Source of the DNA: a bacterium
GTDB taxonomy: Bacteria > Vulcanimicrobiota > Xenobia > Xenobiales > Xenobiaceae
Assembly (NCBI GenBank): GCA_022839105.1
Contig: JALHDH010000062.1
Span: 1 to 19,688, forward strand
Reading direction: 5' to 3'
DNA: 19,688 nt
A model generated the notes under the pieces. That model did not search any database, had not been told where the DNA came from, and saw nothing but the letters and a program-made list of their open reading frames with translations. Shown piece by piece: positions 1-7,640 of this stretch. The number at the start of each line of letters is the position of its first letter. Within the stretch, counting starts at the first letter, position 1. A program made the translations under genes and the position numbers.

Positions 1-224
1 AGGCCCCGGGCAAACGCGCTGTAGATGTGGTTGTGCGCGTTGATCAGCCCCGGCATGATCGTGCCGCCCCGGGCGTCCAGGAACTCTGCGTGGGGGTATT
101 TCTGCCGCATGGCGGCGGTGGTGCCGACCTCCTGGATGAGGTTCCCTTCGAGGACGACTGCTCCGTCCTCGTAGAAGGCTCCGTCGTCACGGGTGATGAG
201 CCTGCCGTTGCCAATCAGTAGCAT
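1..224 (-). CDS. ssnA: SsnA-like aminohydrolase, N-terminal part (cut by window edge)
   Basis: The gene reads leftwards off the window, so only about 74 N-terminal residues are visible. They show the small beta-sandwich start of the amidohydrolase superfamily (MLLIGNGRLITRDDG...) and then the metal-binding entry motif IMPGLINAHNHIYSAFARG. The HNH histidines are the first metal ligands, and the 'NHxYSxxxRG' wording is what I associate with SsnA, a putative aminohydrolase often found near selenium-dependent purine or xanthine catabolism genes. The ATG at 224 is preceded by AAGGGG seven bases upstream on the minus strand, which supports this start. The gene is divergent from the membrane protein at 583. 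Family assignment is good; substrate is unknown, and a cytosine/guanine-deaminase-like relative cannot be excluded without the C-terminal part. Confidence 0.75.
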   Translation of the reverse strand, partial: MLLIGNGRLITRDDGAFYEDGAVVLEGNLIQEVGTTAAMRQKYPHAEFLDARGGTIMPGLINAHNHIYSAFARG

Positions 225-254
225 GTGTTCGCCCCTTGGATGAAAGTTCGTGGT

Positions 255-268
255 GCGCGAGGTCGCGC
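255..268. promoter_or_regulatory. Dyad upstream of ssnA, possible operator
   Basis: The sequence GCGCGA-gg-TCGCGC is a perfect inverted repeat with 6-base arms and a 2-base centre. It lies 31-44 bases upstream of the ssnA start, where a repressor site would overlap the promoter or early transcript. High GC makes short CG-rich dyads likely by chance, so this is a weak call. No clear -35/-10 pair for ssnA is visible around it. Confidence 0.25.
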
Positions 269-330
269 GGCCGAAAGCGGGTGGAGACCCGGCCTCCAGG
301 ATTCCATCGCAAACCCCTTCCTCCCTGCCT

Positions 331-384
331 CCTGGACCCGCCGCCTGGCGTGAGAACCGAGGGCGTCGAGGCGGGTCTGGATGC
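331..384 (+). repeat. 54-base dispersed repeat, copy 1
   Basis: This matches 7695-7748 on the opposite strand over 54 bases with two differences; the last 47 bases (338-384) are identical. The copy contains an 8-base inverted repeat, GACCCGCC (335-342) with GGCGGGTC (370-377), so it could fold into a hairpin with a 27-base loop. In the other copy one stem base changes from C to T, which still allows a G-U pair. It lies in the divergent gap between ssnA and the membrane protein gene and has no ribosome-binding site. It looks like a small intergenic repeat of the REP or MITE-remnant kind, but I do not recognise the family. Confidence 0.8.
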
Positions 385-479
385 CGGTTCCTCCAGCCCG
401 CATCAGGGCGCCTGCTTCCCCCGAATCCCTCCTGGAACCCTGGATTCATGGGTTTCCTGGCGAAATGGCAACAAATCGC

Positions 480-510
480 TTGACCTCCCGAGCGGCAGGG
501 GGGATAGGAT
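480..510 (+). promoter_or_regulatory. Putative sigma-70-like promoter for the gene at 583
   Basis: TTGACC (480-485) is followed after 19 bases by TAGGAT (505-510), a 5-of-6 and 4-of-6 match to -35 and -10 consensus with a slightly long spacer. It predicts a start near 517 and a 65-base leader. The -10 box continues into AGGATCCTT, a 9-mer also found in the candidate promoter of the PTS operon at 12189-12197. Apart from this promoter, the repeat and the dyad, I see nothing in the 358-base gap between ssnA and the next gene. Confidence 0.4.
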
Positions 511-582
511 CCTTGGGGGAGGCCTGCGCGCCGCGATTCTCGCTTTTCTGGAACGCGGGCCCTTCCCGAGAAGGAGCACCTC

Positions 583-1647
583 ATGTCGGACCAGACCCCC
601 CCGCAGCGCGAGATCGACCGGCGGCCCATCCGCCGGTTCCAACTCCGCCCGCTTGGCGAGAACGCGGCCACGACCGAAGAGCGCTTCGAAACCGTCCTGA
701 CGGATCCGTCCCCCGAGCCGCCCGAGGCCCTCACCTCGAGGACCTCCCAAGAGGCCGGACCGGAGGATGCCGAGGAACCTCGGTCCGGGGGCCGGGGGGC
801 TCAGCCCTCGCGGCGCCGTTTCACGACCGTGCTCGCCCTGTTGTTGTTGGGGCTTCTCGGGGCCGGGCTTCTGGCGATCCGGCCCGACGGACCTGCCCGA
901 GAGGCTCTGGACCCTGCCGGTTCGGGAACCGTTGTGGTCTCCGCCGGGGCGGACGCGTTCTCGGTCGCCCCGCTTCCGCTCTACGCGGTGCCCCGGGAAC
1001 CGCCCGGGACTTCGTCCGTCTCGCCGCTCCCCATGGCCTCCGAACCGGCTCCGCAGGCATCTGGCCGGCCGGACCCGGCCGAACCCTCGGCCATCGAGTC
1101 CGCAGACCCCGGGCCCTCGGAGGCGGCGACCGCTCCCCAGGCCCCCTCCTCTCCGCCGCGGGAGGTTCCAGGTGCGGAGGAGGAGGGTCTCCAGGAACCC
1201 TCCGAGACGGCGCCCCCCCCCGTGAACGCCTCTGCTCCGGCGCTCCCGCCTCTCCAGGCGGCACCGGGGACTCCGGCCCTCCCGACGCTCGACCCGGCCC
1301 CCCGCGCCCCGAGCCGCCTGGCCCCGGCAGTGCCCCGGCCGGTTCGTCCGGACATGGTGGTCTCCGCCCTGCAGCCGGTGAGCCCTTCCGCCGTCTCGGC
1401 CCCTCCGGCCCCGACCCGGAACGTCTCGCTTCCGCCCCTGCCGGACCTGCGTCCGGAGCTCCCGGCCCCGCAGGCGCCGCGTCAGGTGGCCGTGGCCACC
1501 TCGCCCCGGCTTCCCTGGTCCTGGCCGAACCCGGCCTCGGCCCAGGTCGGGGACAAGAAGCCCGGGACTCCCGAGGAACCCCGCAGCCTGGCCACCTATC
1601 TGGGCAATCCCTGGCTGCTCCTGCCTCCGCTGCGAGGCGAGCACTAG
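583..1647 (+). CDS. Single-pass membrane protein with long Pro/Ala-rich domain, unknown function
   Basis: 354 residues; I do not recognise the family. The start is well supported by AGAAGGAG six bases before the ATG. Residues 1-77 are charged and polar and contain several arginines; residues 78-99 form RRRF followed by a strongly hydrophobic helix (LALLLLGLLGAGLLAI). The arginines before the helix predict a cytoplasmic N-terminus and an exported C-terminus (positive-inside rule). Residues 100-325 are very rich in Pro, Ala and Ser with no obvious exact repeat unit, suggesting an extended, disordered periplasmic stalk. The last 30 residues are less biased (LATYLGNPWLLLPPLRGEH). The layout resembles envelope-spanning linkers in the style of TonB or FtsN, but no SPOR, TonB-C or peptidoglycan-binding motif is seen. 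The Pro-rich composition could also be favoured by base composition. Confidence 0.75.
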   Translation: MSDQTPPQREIDRRPIRRFQLRPLGENAATTEERFETVLTDPSPEPPEALTSRTSQEAGPEDAEEPRSGGRGAQPSRRRFTTVLALLLLGLLGAGLLAIRPDGPAREALDPAGSGTVVVSAGADAFSVAPLPLYAVPREPPGTSSVSPLPMASEPAPQASGRPDPAEPSAIESADPGPSEAATAPQAPSSPPREVPGAEEEGLQEPSETAPPPVNASAPALPPLQAAPGTPALPTLDPAPRAPSRLAPAVPRPVRPDMVVSALQPVSPSAVSAPPAPTRNVSLPPLPDLRPELPAPQAPRQVAVATSPRLPWSWPNPASAQVGDKKPGTPEEPRSLATYLGNPWLLLPPLRGEH

Positions 1648-1726
1648 GGCCGCGTTCCGCGCCGGAGGAAGCTGCGTCCGGGCGAAACGATCCCACTCCA
1701 GGACTCCCCCGAGAACCGGCATGTCC

Positions 1727-1760
1727 GACCCCGGGGAAGACCCAAGAAGGGACTGGGGTC
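1727..1760 (+). terminator. Weak hairpin between the membrane protein and kinase genes
   Basis: GACCCC (1727-1732) pairs with GGGGTC (1755-1760), with an inner CCC/GGG pairing. It is not followed by a T-run, so intrinsic termination is doubtful. It is the only fold I see in the 201-base gap. A TAGTAT box at 1767-1772 could be a -10 for the kinase gene, but there is no convincing -35. Confidence 0.2.
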
Positions 1761-1848
1761 CCGGTCTAGTATCTTCCGCTTTCTGCCCGATGGCCCGTCC
1801 TGTCAAGAGGCTTGCAGGGCCCGCCCATGCGACTGGAGGAGACACACG

Positions 1849-2847
1849 ATGAGCAATTGCGATCACGGCAACGGCGCGCAGGGACGCATCCTGGTGGCGG
1901 GATCGCTGGCCTTTGACTTCATCATGGGGTTCCCCGGTCGCTTCCAGGAGCATATCCTTCCCGAGAAGCTGCACATCATCAACCTCTCGTTCCTGGTCGA
2001 CCGCATGCGCAAGCAGCGGGGAGGATGCGCGGGAAACATCGGATACACCCTGGCCCTCCTGGGCGAGAAGCCGCGCCTGGTGGCGGCGGCCGGGGGGGAT
2101 TTCGGCTCGTATCGCAAGTACCTGGACGGGCTTGGCGTGGACACCTCGTGCATCGAGCAGCATCCCGACGAGATGACGGCCACGTGCATGATCACCACCG
2201 ACAAGTCCAACAACCAGATCACCGGCTTCTACGTCGGGGCCATGGCCCGGGCCCGGGAGATCAGCCTGAAGGCCTGCGTCACTCCTTCCACCTGCTTCGC
2301 CGTGGTGGCGCCGGACGACCCGCCCGCCATGCTTCGCCATGCCTGCGAGGCCCGAGAGGCGGGAATCCCCGTCATCTTCGATCCCTCCTTCCAGGTGATC
2401 GCCCTGGACGGCGAGGAGCTGATGAAGGGGGCCGACGGAGCCAAGGCCCTGATCCTCAACGACTATGAGTTCGCCGTCTTCCAGGAGAAGACCGGAAGGA
2501 CCCTGGAGGAGTTGCGTCAGCGCATCGATCTGGTCGTGGTCACCCTGGGCGAGAGGGGAAGCCGGATCCACACCCGCGAGGGTCGGGACATCGAGGTCGC
2601 CCCCACCCGGATCCAGCAGGTCGTCGACCCCACGGGGGCCGGCGATGCCTACCGCGCCGGCTTCGTGCACGGCCTGGTTCGCGGCGAGGACCTGGAGGTC
2701 TGCGGGCGCAAGGGCAGCGTGGCCGCAGCCTACGCCATCGAGAACTACGGGACCCAGAGCTTCACCTTCACCGTCGAAGAGTTCAATCAGCGCTACTTCG
2801 AGAACTACGGGGTCATGCCGCCTGCAGGGGCCCTGGCCGCCTGCTGA
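1849..2847 (+). CDS. PfkB-family carbohydrate/nucleoside kinase, adenosine-kinase type
   Basis: 332 residues, a normal length for ribokinase-like kinases, with GGAGGAG upstream of the ATG. The first PfkB signature is visible at residues 58-72 (GGCAGNIGYTLALLG). The second, DPTGAGDAYRAGF at 260-272, carries the anion hole GAGD and catalytic base Asp266. Between them lie the core strands and the lid (GDFGSYRKYLDGLGVDTS). The protein should transfer the ATP gamma-phosphate to a sugar or nucleoside hydroxyl in the cytoplasm. The overall wording resembles the bacterial/archaeal adenosine kinase-like group more than ribokinase or fructokinase, but substrate cannot be fixed from sequence. A nucleoside substrate would fit an SsnA-like purine hydrolase and two nuclease genes nearby. 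It ends 47 bases from the convergent nuclease-transporter gene with no clear terminator between. Confidence 0.85.
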   Translation: MSNCDHGNGAQGRILVAGSLAFDFIMGFPGRFQEHILPEKLHIINLSFLVDRMRKQRGGCAGNIGYTLALLGEKPRLVAAAGGDFGSYRKYLDGLGVDTSCIEQHPDEMTATCMITTDKSNNQITGFYVGAMARAREISLKACVTPSTCFAVVAPDDPPAMLRHACEAREAGIPVIFDPSFQVIALDGEELMKGADGAKALILNDYEFAVFQEKTGRTLEELRQRIDLVVVTLGERGSRIHTREGRDIEVAPTRIQQVVDPTGAGDAYRAGFVHGLVRGEDLEVCGRKGSVAAAYAIENYGTQSFTFTVEEFNQRYFENYGVMPPAGALAAC

Positions 2848-2894
2848 GTGCAGATCGCCCGGCGAGGCCCCGACGCGGAACCCACCCCGGTCTC

Positions 2895-5129
2895 CTACGG
2901 CCGGCAGCACCCCGCCTGGCGGTAGCCGGCCGCCATCGCCTCCTCGGGCGTTTCGAAGACGGCGGTGCAGTTCTTGGAGTGGGAGTTGCGGCATCCGGGA
3001 CTGTGAAAGACCCGGCTCCGGGTATTCCCGCGCAGGGGACCTGAGGAGGCCTCGGCAGGAGCGCCGGGCGAGGGGGCTTGAAGGGTCTCCGGATCGGCGG
3101 GTGCGGTCCTGGGTCGGGGCTCGGGGGCCGGAGTCCGCGAAGACCCGGAGCCCTGGCTTCGGAAATCCCAGGGGGGGATGGGGTCGGCCTCCCGCCACAG
3201 CCCGACTCGCCGGGCGCGGGCCTGCGTCTCGGCATGGGCCAGCGCGGCCTCGCTGGAATACCTCTTGGAGTGCCAGGCCCAGCCGGCCTGGACCAGGGTC
3301 AGGTTCAGGTCCGCCCCGTCCACGAAGACCCTCCCCAGCAGCCGGCCATGGCGGTCCTGGCCATGGCTGCGGAGGGTGACGGTCCTGCCTGAGACCCGAG
3401 CCGCGGTGAAGCGGCGGGCCTCGGGTCCACCGGCCTGCTTGAATTCGGGGCAGTCGACCCCTTCAAGGCGCACGCTCAGCACCCGGTTCGGCCAGGCGCG
3501 GACCCGGATGGTGTCGCCGTCGGTGACGCTCAGGACCTCGGCCTGGAAGGTGGCGCCCGGCCGCGTCAGGCCCCACCCGAACCAGGCCCATCCGGCCAGG
3601 AACGCCAGCAGGATCAGGGCGCCCAGGGGGGGCATCCGCCTCCAGGCGCCAGGGGAGCGCGTCGCTGAGGCCGGCGGTCGGGGAGCGGGCGGCGGGTCCG
3701 GCTCGACGGGGAGGGCCTGCCTTCTGGAGGCCAGGCCCGGTCGACGCCTCAGGAACTGATAGACCCCCAGTCCCGTCGCCACCGAGTAGAGGAACCCCGC
3801 AGCCAGCCACCCCGGGGAGGCCTCCACGGGAGGCAGGTTGGCGCCTTCCAGACCCAAGGCACTGGCGATCTCGGCCGAGCGCCCCGAGAAGAAGAGGATC
3901 GTGGGGACCAGGAAGAAGCCCATGGCCTGGGCCCGACGGGCACCCGAGAGGGGGGCCACCAGACCCAGGGCGCTGGCCGCGGCCAGAAGCACCAGGCCCC
4001 AGATCCCCGTGGTCCAGGCGACCAGCATGACCAGGAAGGCCAGGGTCGCCCCGTTGAGCCCCCCGGGATGGAGATGGTTGAGCAGGCGTGCCAGCCTCAG
4101 GCCGCTGCGCCGCAGCAGGCCGCAGGACACGAGCCCCGCCGCGAGCATGGCCAGACCCAGGGTCAGGAGCTGGACCCGGTCGGGCTCGGGGAAGAAGGTC
4201 TCCAGGGCCGCCGAGGCCCCGCTCCGGGAACGCGCCAGGAGCGTCAATGCGGCGATTCCGAAGAGGGCGTCCGAGAGGTTGATCGAGGAGACCATCACCA
4301 GATACCGGCGCCCGGAAGACTCGGTCTCGGGTCCGCGTCGGCGCAGCGAGGCCAGAGCCGCCGCGTTGCCTGCGCCCAGGCCGGGCAGGAGGCCCACCGC
4401 CATCCCGCCCAGGAGGCCCGCCACGGCGGGACCCCAGGGAACGCTGGAGGGTGGGGTCTTCTCCTCCTGCCGGGGCAGGCTGGCCCCGGGATCCCGCAGG
4501 GCCAGCAGCAGGCCGCTGACGCCGAAGAGCCCCGTCAGGGCCGGGAAGAGGGCTCCGAAGGCAGCCCCCTCGCCCGGGAAGAGGGGGCTGGAGAAGGCCA
4601 CCAGGCCCAGGAGCCCACTGGCCAGGAAGACCATCAGGGCCCAGCCGGGCGGGCGATCCGTGGCGATCAGCAGGGCCGAGGCCCCCGCCAGGAGCCAGCC
4701 CATCCACGGGCGCAGGAGTCCATCCAGGGAGGAGACCAGGGGCACCCCGAGCGCCTCCACGCCCAGAAGGCCGGCCACCACGACCAGGCCCAGGACCAGT
4801 CCCCAGGTGGCGCCGCACAGGGTGTGCCCCAGGGCCTCCAGGCCCCGTCCCCGGCGGACCAGGCGATGGGCTGGCAGCAGGGCGTAGGCCTCGTCGGAGG
4901 GGACCCCGAGGAAGAGCGAGGGCACCGCTTCGAAGAAGGCGTGGGTCACCGCCGCCGTCACGATGCCGACGGCCGCTGCCAGGGGAGGGATGCCCAGGGA
5001 GGTCCAGGCCGGGGCCGAGGCGGCCAGGAGCGCGGCCGCCACGTTCACGTGCAGGCCGGGGGTCAGGCCGCTCAGGATTCCCGTGGCCATCCCGGCCAGG
5101 AAGGCCAGCACGAGGGGCAGCGGCTCCAT
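2895..5129 (-). CDS. TctA/DUF112-type transporter fused to thermonuclease and Cys/His module
   Basis: 744 residues in one uninterrupted frame. Residues 1-460 are polytopic and repeat-like: an early glycine/proline motif SGLTPGLHVN (20-29) has a second-half counterpart GLLPGLGAGNAA (246-257), the pattern of TctA-family permeases, closest to the DUF112 (archaeal-type) branch. A Pro-rich linker (470-495) leads to a second membrane segment (about 500-518). A staphylococcal-nuclease domain follows (525-650) with all key residues: Asp537 in TDGDT, Arg554/Asp559/Glu562 in VRLEGVDCPE, and Arg596 in DRHGR. The C-terminal module 705-744 has FHSPGC, a further Cys, GYR and CC, like the small metal-binding tail seen on some secreted thermonucleases and in Ada-like domains. 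The ATG lies one base after the upstream stop, with GAGGGAAG inside that gene, so the two are probably translationally coupled. Transport substrate is unknown. Confidence 0.85.
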   Translation of the reverse strand: MEPLPLVLAFLAGMATGILSGLTPGLHVNVAAALLAASAPAWTSLGIPPLAAAVGIVTAAVTHAFFEAVPSLFLGVPSDEAYALLPAHRLVRRGRGLEALGHTLCGATWGLVLGLVVVAGLLGVEALGVPLVSSLDGLLRPWMGWLLAGASALLIATDRPPGWALMVFLASGLLGLVAFSSPLFPGEGAAFGALFPALTGLFGVSGLLLALRDPGASLPRQEEKTPPSSVPWGPAVAGLLGGMAVGLLPGLGAGNAAALASLRRRGPETESSGRRYLVMVSSINLSDALFGIAALTLLARSRSGASAALETFFPEPDRVQLLTLGLAMLAAGLVSCGLLRRSGLRLARLLNHLHPGGLNGATLAFLVMLVAWTTGIWGLVLLAAASALGLVAPLSGARRAQAMGFFLVPTILFFSGRSAEIASALGLEGANLPPVEASPGWLAAGFLYSVATGLGVYQFLRRRPGLASRRQALPVEPDPPPAPRPPASATRSPGAWRRMPPLGALILLAFLAGWAWFGWGLTRPGATFQAEVLSVTDGDTIRVRAWPNRVLSVRLEGVDCPEFKQAGGPEARRFTAARVSGRTVTLRSHGQDRHGRLLGRVFVDGADLNLTLVQAGWAWHSKRYSSEAALAHAETQARARRVGLWREADPIPPWDFRSQGSGSSRTPAPEPRPRTAPADPETLQAPSPGAPAEASSGPLRGNTRSRVFHSPGCRNSHSKNCTAVFETPEEAMAAGYRQAGCCRP
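3633..3643 (-). promoter_or_regulatory. Possible internal start for a separate anchored thermonuclease
   Basis: An in-frame ATG (Met499 of the fusion) at 3635-3633 is preceded by GGAGG (3643-3639) with a 3-base gap, which is close but usable. Translation from here would give a 246-residue protein beginning MPPLGALILLAFLAGWAWFGWG, a credible signal anchor, followed by the nuclease and Cys/His module. That is what a stand-alone exported thermonuclease looks like. Both a full fusion and a shorter product may be made. Confidence 0.3.
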
Positions 5130-5130
5130 C

Positions 5131-7581
5131 TCAGCTTCCCTCCGAGACGGAGCGGACCACCAGGGAAGGTTCCCCGTTGTACAGGTCCGTCCGGCCCTCG
5201 ACCCGCAGGACCCGCCCTGATTCCAGGCGGCGGCGGTCCAGGGGGGTGGCGGCGCCCTCGAACATGAGGCACTCCATCTTCGCGGTCCCGTCGTCCAGGA
5301 CGAACTTCAGGTGGGTCAGGCCCCGTCGGCTGCGGAAGGTCCAGAAGCGTTCGACCCGGGCCAGGACGGCGACCTGCGCTCCCTTGGGGCGGGCCAGGAC
5401 CTCGGCGAGGGTCGAGAGCGGGACCTCTGGGGCTCCTCTCTCGATCACCTGGAGGTGGGCCCGGGTCAGCGGCAGCAGGAAGGAGCGCTTCCTCCAGACC
5501 CGCGGGATGGCCACCACGCGGACCCGGTCCCCGGGGCGCAGGGGCGGGTCGACCAGACCCAGGCGCGGCGAGAGCAACAGGATCTGCTGGCCCTGGTCGG
5601 TCTTGAGCGCGATCGTCTGTCCGTTCCCGACGGTGGTCCGGGAATGGCCCACCCGACCGATCCGGCTCAGGGTGCCCGGGGGCGGCGGGGCGGTCTGCAG
5701 GCGCCTCATCTCCGCCTGGTGGGCCCACCACAATCCTCCGCACAGGGTCAGCCCCGCCAGCAGGAAGGGCCAGGGGGAGACGAGAGGGTGCCCTGGGGGT
5801 CCGCCGTCCGGAGGATCCCGGTGCAGGAGGCGCCCGAGCCATCCCGCCAGGGTCGTCGGGCGAATCGGGGAGGATCTCAGGGAGATTCCGGTCCAGGCGG
5901 GCGTCCTTCCGGGGAGGGTGGCCTCCAGGTGGGCCAGGGCGTGCAATCGGGCCCGGGCCAGGGTCTGCAGGCCCTCCGGAGTGGCCTGGCGGAAGCCGTC
6001 CAGGACCCGATGGCGGTCCTTCTCGGGCGGGGGGAGCCGCTGCCAGGCTCCGTAGGCGTACTCCAGGGGAACCTGGGAGCTGAAGCGGGCGGCTGCCTCA
6101 TAGGGAGTGCCGTCCGGCAACTCGCCCCGGTTGTCGAAGACGCGGGCCCGGAATTCCCCGCGCAGCTCCTTGCCTTCGAAGTTCCAGTCAAATCCGGTCT
6201 CCCAGGCCACCTGGGGCAGGGACTGGCAGAGAAGGCCCAGGTCGTACCGCAAGCGGATCTCCTCGGCCAGGAATCCGGCCCGATCCTGTGCTCGAACCAG
6301 GATCTCGGGGAACGCCCCCAGGCGACCCGGGTGCCTGGTCAGGGCCTTCTGGAGGAGCCTGAGGTCCTGGCGTTCGTACAGGCAGAAGTGGAGCCGGGTC
6401 GGCTCTGTCGAGGCGCATTCCCCCAAGGCCTCCAGCAGGGCCCGGGTCCATTCCTCGAGCAGGGTGGCCTCCTGCTCGGGACCGGGCGGAGCCGGGGCCA
6501 GGCGCACCACCTCGCGGGTCTTCCGGGGGGCCACCACCAGGGCGCCCAGCATGTAGACCCGGTCTTCCAGGTAATCCCACCAGGCCTCCAGGAAGACCTG
6601 GATCCCTTCGGGACGGGGCTCGGGCGCGAGCGGGAAAAGCCGATCGGGTTCGGCCTCCCCCCGGGAATCCATGCGACGCAGGACGGCCCCGGCCCGTCGG
6701 ATATGGGCTTCCAGCTTCCTCCCCAGGGCGTCGGGAGCGCCCAGGACCGCCACCCGGTCGGTGTGCTCCTTCAGGGCGGCCAACTCCTCGACCCGGGTGA
6801 TCCCGTGTCGAATCAGGAGCCTCTTCTCGGGGGCTTCCAGGAAGGGTACCAGCGAGAGGTCTCGGGACTCGAAGGCTTCCCGCAGGCACAGCGCGTTGTA
6901 GGGGCATCCGTCGCAGCGCCGGATCAGGTGGAACCAGGCTTCCTGGCGGGAGGCCCGCGCCATCCGCCAGACCACCCCGTCGGGTGGGGCGACCATCTGC
7001 TCCAGGAACCCCCGACAGGGGAGGAGATCGAAGGGGGTGGGGGTGTCGGGGCCCTGCCCGGGGAGGCGCCAGACCGAGCCCTTCAGACGGGCCTTCAGGC
7101 CCAGGCTGCGGGACATCTGCTCCAGCAGTTCGCAGTAGATCGCCACCTGGACCCGGTGCTCGAGCCGGTCCCGGCGGCTGGCCTTGATGTCGATCACGTG
7201 CAGGTCCATCCGGCCGGGACCGCTCGGATGGATCTGCACCAGGTCTGCCCTTCCTGCGCAGGCGAACCCGCCCAGGACTCCCTGAACGGGGGCCTCGACC
7301 AGGGTGATGGCCTGGCCCGTGCCCAGGCGTTCGAGGGTGTCCGCGGGGGGGCCTCGGCGCAGGTCCAGGATCCGGTGGCCCGAGTCCGCCAGGGCCTCGT
7401 GGCAGGCCCTCTCGCGCTGGGCTCCGCGCACCGAGAGCAGGGGCGTCAGGGGCTGCTCGGCGAGCCCCTGGCCCTGGAAGAGGCGGCGGGTTTCTCGGGG
7501 GTGGAGCCGATACCAGAGGAAGCGCTCGCAGGATTCGAGGCGGAGGAAGGAGGTCAGGTCGGTTGGAGCCAGGCGGGGCAC
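5131..7581 (-). CDS. Fe-S RecB-like nuclease / RNase H-like / membrane / OB-fold fusion
   Basis: 816 residues from a GTG start. Residues 1-235 are a PD-(D/E)XK nuclease of the RecB/Cas4/AddB sort: His61, Asp113 in GRADLV, Asp131 and Lys133 in VIDIKAS, and Gln145/Tyr149 in QVAIYCELL. Cys18 plus C223-X2-C226-X5-C232 match the split four-cysteine 4Fe-4S arrangement of Cas4 and AddB. Residues 250-275 resemble a helix-hairpin-helix and 325-410 an RNase H-like segment (TM0106-type), where the first acidic motif looks degenerate (FLEAWW). Residues 600-620 form one membrane helix. Residues 640-715 and 724-811 look like OB folds, the second resembling nucleic-acid-binding OB domains (FVLDDGTAKMECLMF). 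I see no Walker A and so no helicase. The start is uncertain: no Shine-Dalgarno precedes GTG 7581, and an in-frame ATG exists at 7698 inside a repeat, but similarity begins at LAPTDLTSFLRLESCERF. Confidence 0.8.
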   Translation of the reverse strand: MPRLAPTDLTSFLRLESCERFLWYRLHPRETRRLFQGQGLAEQPLTPLLSVRGAQRERACHEALADSGHRILDLRRGPPADTLERLGTGQAITLVEAPVQGVLGGFACAGRADLVQIHPSGPGRMDLHVIDIKASRRDRLEHRVQVAIYCELLEQMSRSLGLKARLKGSVWRLPGQGPDTPTPFDLLPCRGFLEQMVAPPDGVVWRMARASRQEAWFHLIRRCDGCPYNALCLREAFESRDLSLVPFLEAPEKRLLIRHGITRVEELAALKEHTDRVAVLGAPDALGRKLEAHIRRAGAVLRRMDSRGEAEPDRLFPLAPEPRPEGIQVFLEAWWDYLEDRVYMLGALVVAPRKTREVVRLAPAPPGPEQEATLLEEWTRALLEALGECASTEPTRLHFCLYERQDLRLLQKALTRHPGRLGAFPEILVRAQDRAGFLAEEIRLRYDLGLLCQSLPQVAWETGFDWNFEGKELRGEFRARVFDNRGELPDGTPYEAAARFSSQVPLEYAYGAWQRLPPPEKDRHRVLDGFRQATPEGLQTLARARLHALAHLEATLPGRTPAWTGISLRSSPIRPTTLAGWLGRLLHRDPPDGGPPGHPLVSPWPFLLAGLTLCGGLWWAHQAEMRRLQTAPPPPGTLSRIGRVGHSRTTVGNGQTIALKTDQGQQILLLSPRLGLVDPPLRPGDRVRVVAIPRVWRKRSFLLPLTRAHLQVIERGAPEVPLSTLAEVLARPKGAQVAVLARVERFWTFRSRRGLTHLKFVLDDGTAKMECLMFEGAATPLDRRRLESGRVLRVEGRTDLYNGEPSLVVRSVSEGS

Positions 7582-7640
7582 GGGGAGGCCGTTTCGCGAA
7601 GGAGGTCGGGAGTTCCCCGGAGCCGCCGCCGAGGAACCGG

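Noticed and set aside
331..384. Short peptide encoded by the repeat (RTEGVEAGLDA in both copies)
   Set aside because: The shared peptide follows from DNA identity; neither copy has a ribosome-binding site and the flanking frames differ.
381..1769. 462-codon plus-strand frame overlapping the membrane protein
   Set aside because: It is in a different frame from the gene with the AGAAGGAG site and membrane helix; its translation is Arg/Pro/Gly-biased noise.
403..3198. 931-codon minus-strand open frame over the membrane protein and kinase genes
   Set aside because: It overlaps two better-supported genes, has repetitive Arg/Gly-rich translation and no recognisable domain.
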